From: Ulota crispa
Taxonomy: Eukaryota; Streptophyta; Bryopsida; Orthotrichales; Orthotrichaceae
Direction: 5' to 3'
Assembly: GCA_963920765.1 (NCBI GenBank)
Contig: OY987243.1
Coordinates: 34,347,060-34,411,059 of the forward strand
Length of the DNA stretch: 64,000 bases
The first letter of the stretch is position 1. Every line of letters starts with the position of its first letter. The notes below the pieces were generated by a model. It did no database searches and was not told the origin of the DNA. It saw only the letters and a program-made list of their open reading frames with translations. The position numbers were made by a program, and so were the translations under genes. Shown here piece after piece: positions 59,165 to 64,000 of this stretch.

Positions 59165-59898
59165 GTCGGAGAGGGTTACATGTGCCTCTTGCAAAGCGCT
59201 CCTCAGTTTGCAAGGGTTCCAGGGTTGCAGAGCTCTACTTCGTGTAACTTGTGCAGATTTCGTCCTCCTCGGTGAGCAGATTGTTCGGTACAAATGCCAA
59301 ATCTTTCTGGAATTTTGCACTCTCTGAGACTTTTCGTTTCTGAACGAGTTGTTTTGCTGCTGATTTGGTAATTTGGTGGAGGATTTCGAGTGTTTAACGA
59401 GTTAACTGAATTTCTCTTAATTAGAGCTATGAACTAGTGTTTCTTAGAAGTGCTTTTCAGTGCTTTGAACGTGGCCTGGGATGCGGTTGAATTACAAGAA
59501 GTTCATCTGCTCGATTTGGACCGACACGGTTTCACGGCGCTGGTTAGGTCGATCAATGAATTTGAATTCGAAAATTTCAACTTGGCATTACAGTAGAATT
59601 TTGTTATTTTCAGAGCAGTTGCGGATTAAGAAGTGGACTGTTTCGGTTCGAATTGGCCAAACAGTCGCTGTGGACTCAAGCCTAGGGTTTTAGTTTGCAG
59701 CCGTTGGTATTTATTTAGAACTTTGAGCAGGTTTTGTGAGAGCATTGCAGACGGAGGAGTGTTGTTACGTTAATTAGGGCTCAATGTTGTATTGGATGTG
59801 TACAGTTGGTTTGTGGACATCTGGTGATATGCTGGATTGACTTCTGAAGCAGTTTTGTATTTTTTCAGGTTTGAAGTTGGTGTTGGTGCTAGGAAACC
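59165..59898 (+). promoter_or_regulatory. Promoter and leader of the intact MAP2 gene
   Basis: Homologous to the upstream region of the MAP2 pseudogene. An acceptor TATTTTTTCAG at about 59870 suggests that the ATG lies in a second, leader-spliced exon. No coding frame. Confidence 0.5.
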
Positions 59899-63938
<4,040 letters not shown>

Positions 63939-64000
63939 GGATTATTAGTGAACATGGTTTTTTATCAATATATTGTGGAATGTCTTTTTACGGGTGTAGT
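63939..64000 (+). other. MAP2 3' flank, still inside the duplication
   Basis: The sequence up to the window edge ('gtctttttacgggtgtagt') matches, inverted, 19922-19983 downstream of the pseudogene, so the duplication continues beyond this window. Confidence 0.7.

Overview
This is 64 kb of nuclear DNA from a land plant. All protein genes are intron-bearing plant families: a PIG-Y subunit, SCD2, a PIN-LIKES auxin carrier, a DNL zinc finger, type 2 methionine aminopeptidase and a GH28 polygalacturonase. Telo-box-like AAACCCTAA motifs sit in several leaders. Introns are mostly 100-500 bp and intergenic DNA is AT-rich and dense in DNA transposons. No LTR or other retroelement was recognised. This would fit a non-seed plant such as a bryophyte, but the sequence alone does not settle it.

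Layout. 0-11 kb is gene-rich: PIGY (+), SCD2 (+) and a PILS carrier (-). 13.3-15.2 kb holds a four-exon DNL-type (Zim17/HEP) zinc-finger gene (+). 16.2-19.3 kb is a small CACTA element carrying two unlike tandem arrays. 20.0-34.7 kb is a decayed MAP2 gene (-) whose sixth intron was split by a 9.5-kb CACTA element filled with further insertions. 35.8-37.1 kb is a broken Myb/SANT-like gene (+). 38.1-40.4 kb is an unrecognised five-exon gene with a repeated D-S-N-G-Q motif (-). 41.3-49.3 kb is mostly nested MITEs. 49.3-52.3 kb is an eight-exon polygalacturonase (+). 52.3-58.9 kb is more MITEs. 59.9-63.9 kb is an intact twelve-exon MAP2 gene (+).

The two MAP2 copies form a head-to-head inverted duplication including promoter and 3' flank. 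The + copy keeps all metal ligands. The - copy has two single-base deletions in one exon, a damaged splice junction and several insertions. Because the intact copy preserves the pre-insertion intron sequence, it serves as a built-in empty-site control for the CACTA insertion and for two other insertions.

The most unusual theme is a set of about a dozen non-coding elements flanked by TTAA (one or two decayed) with CCCCTAAA-like or CCCCTGAA-like ends. TTAA targets and CCY ends are piggyBac-type features, which are not commonly reported in land plants. They insert into each other, into foldback MITEs and into the MAP2 pseudogene. A second theme is foldback MITEs with 9-bp target duplications (Mutator-like). 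Exon limits were derived by hand from splice consensus, frame and remembered family sequence; no alignment was run.
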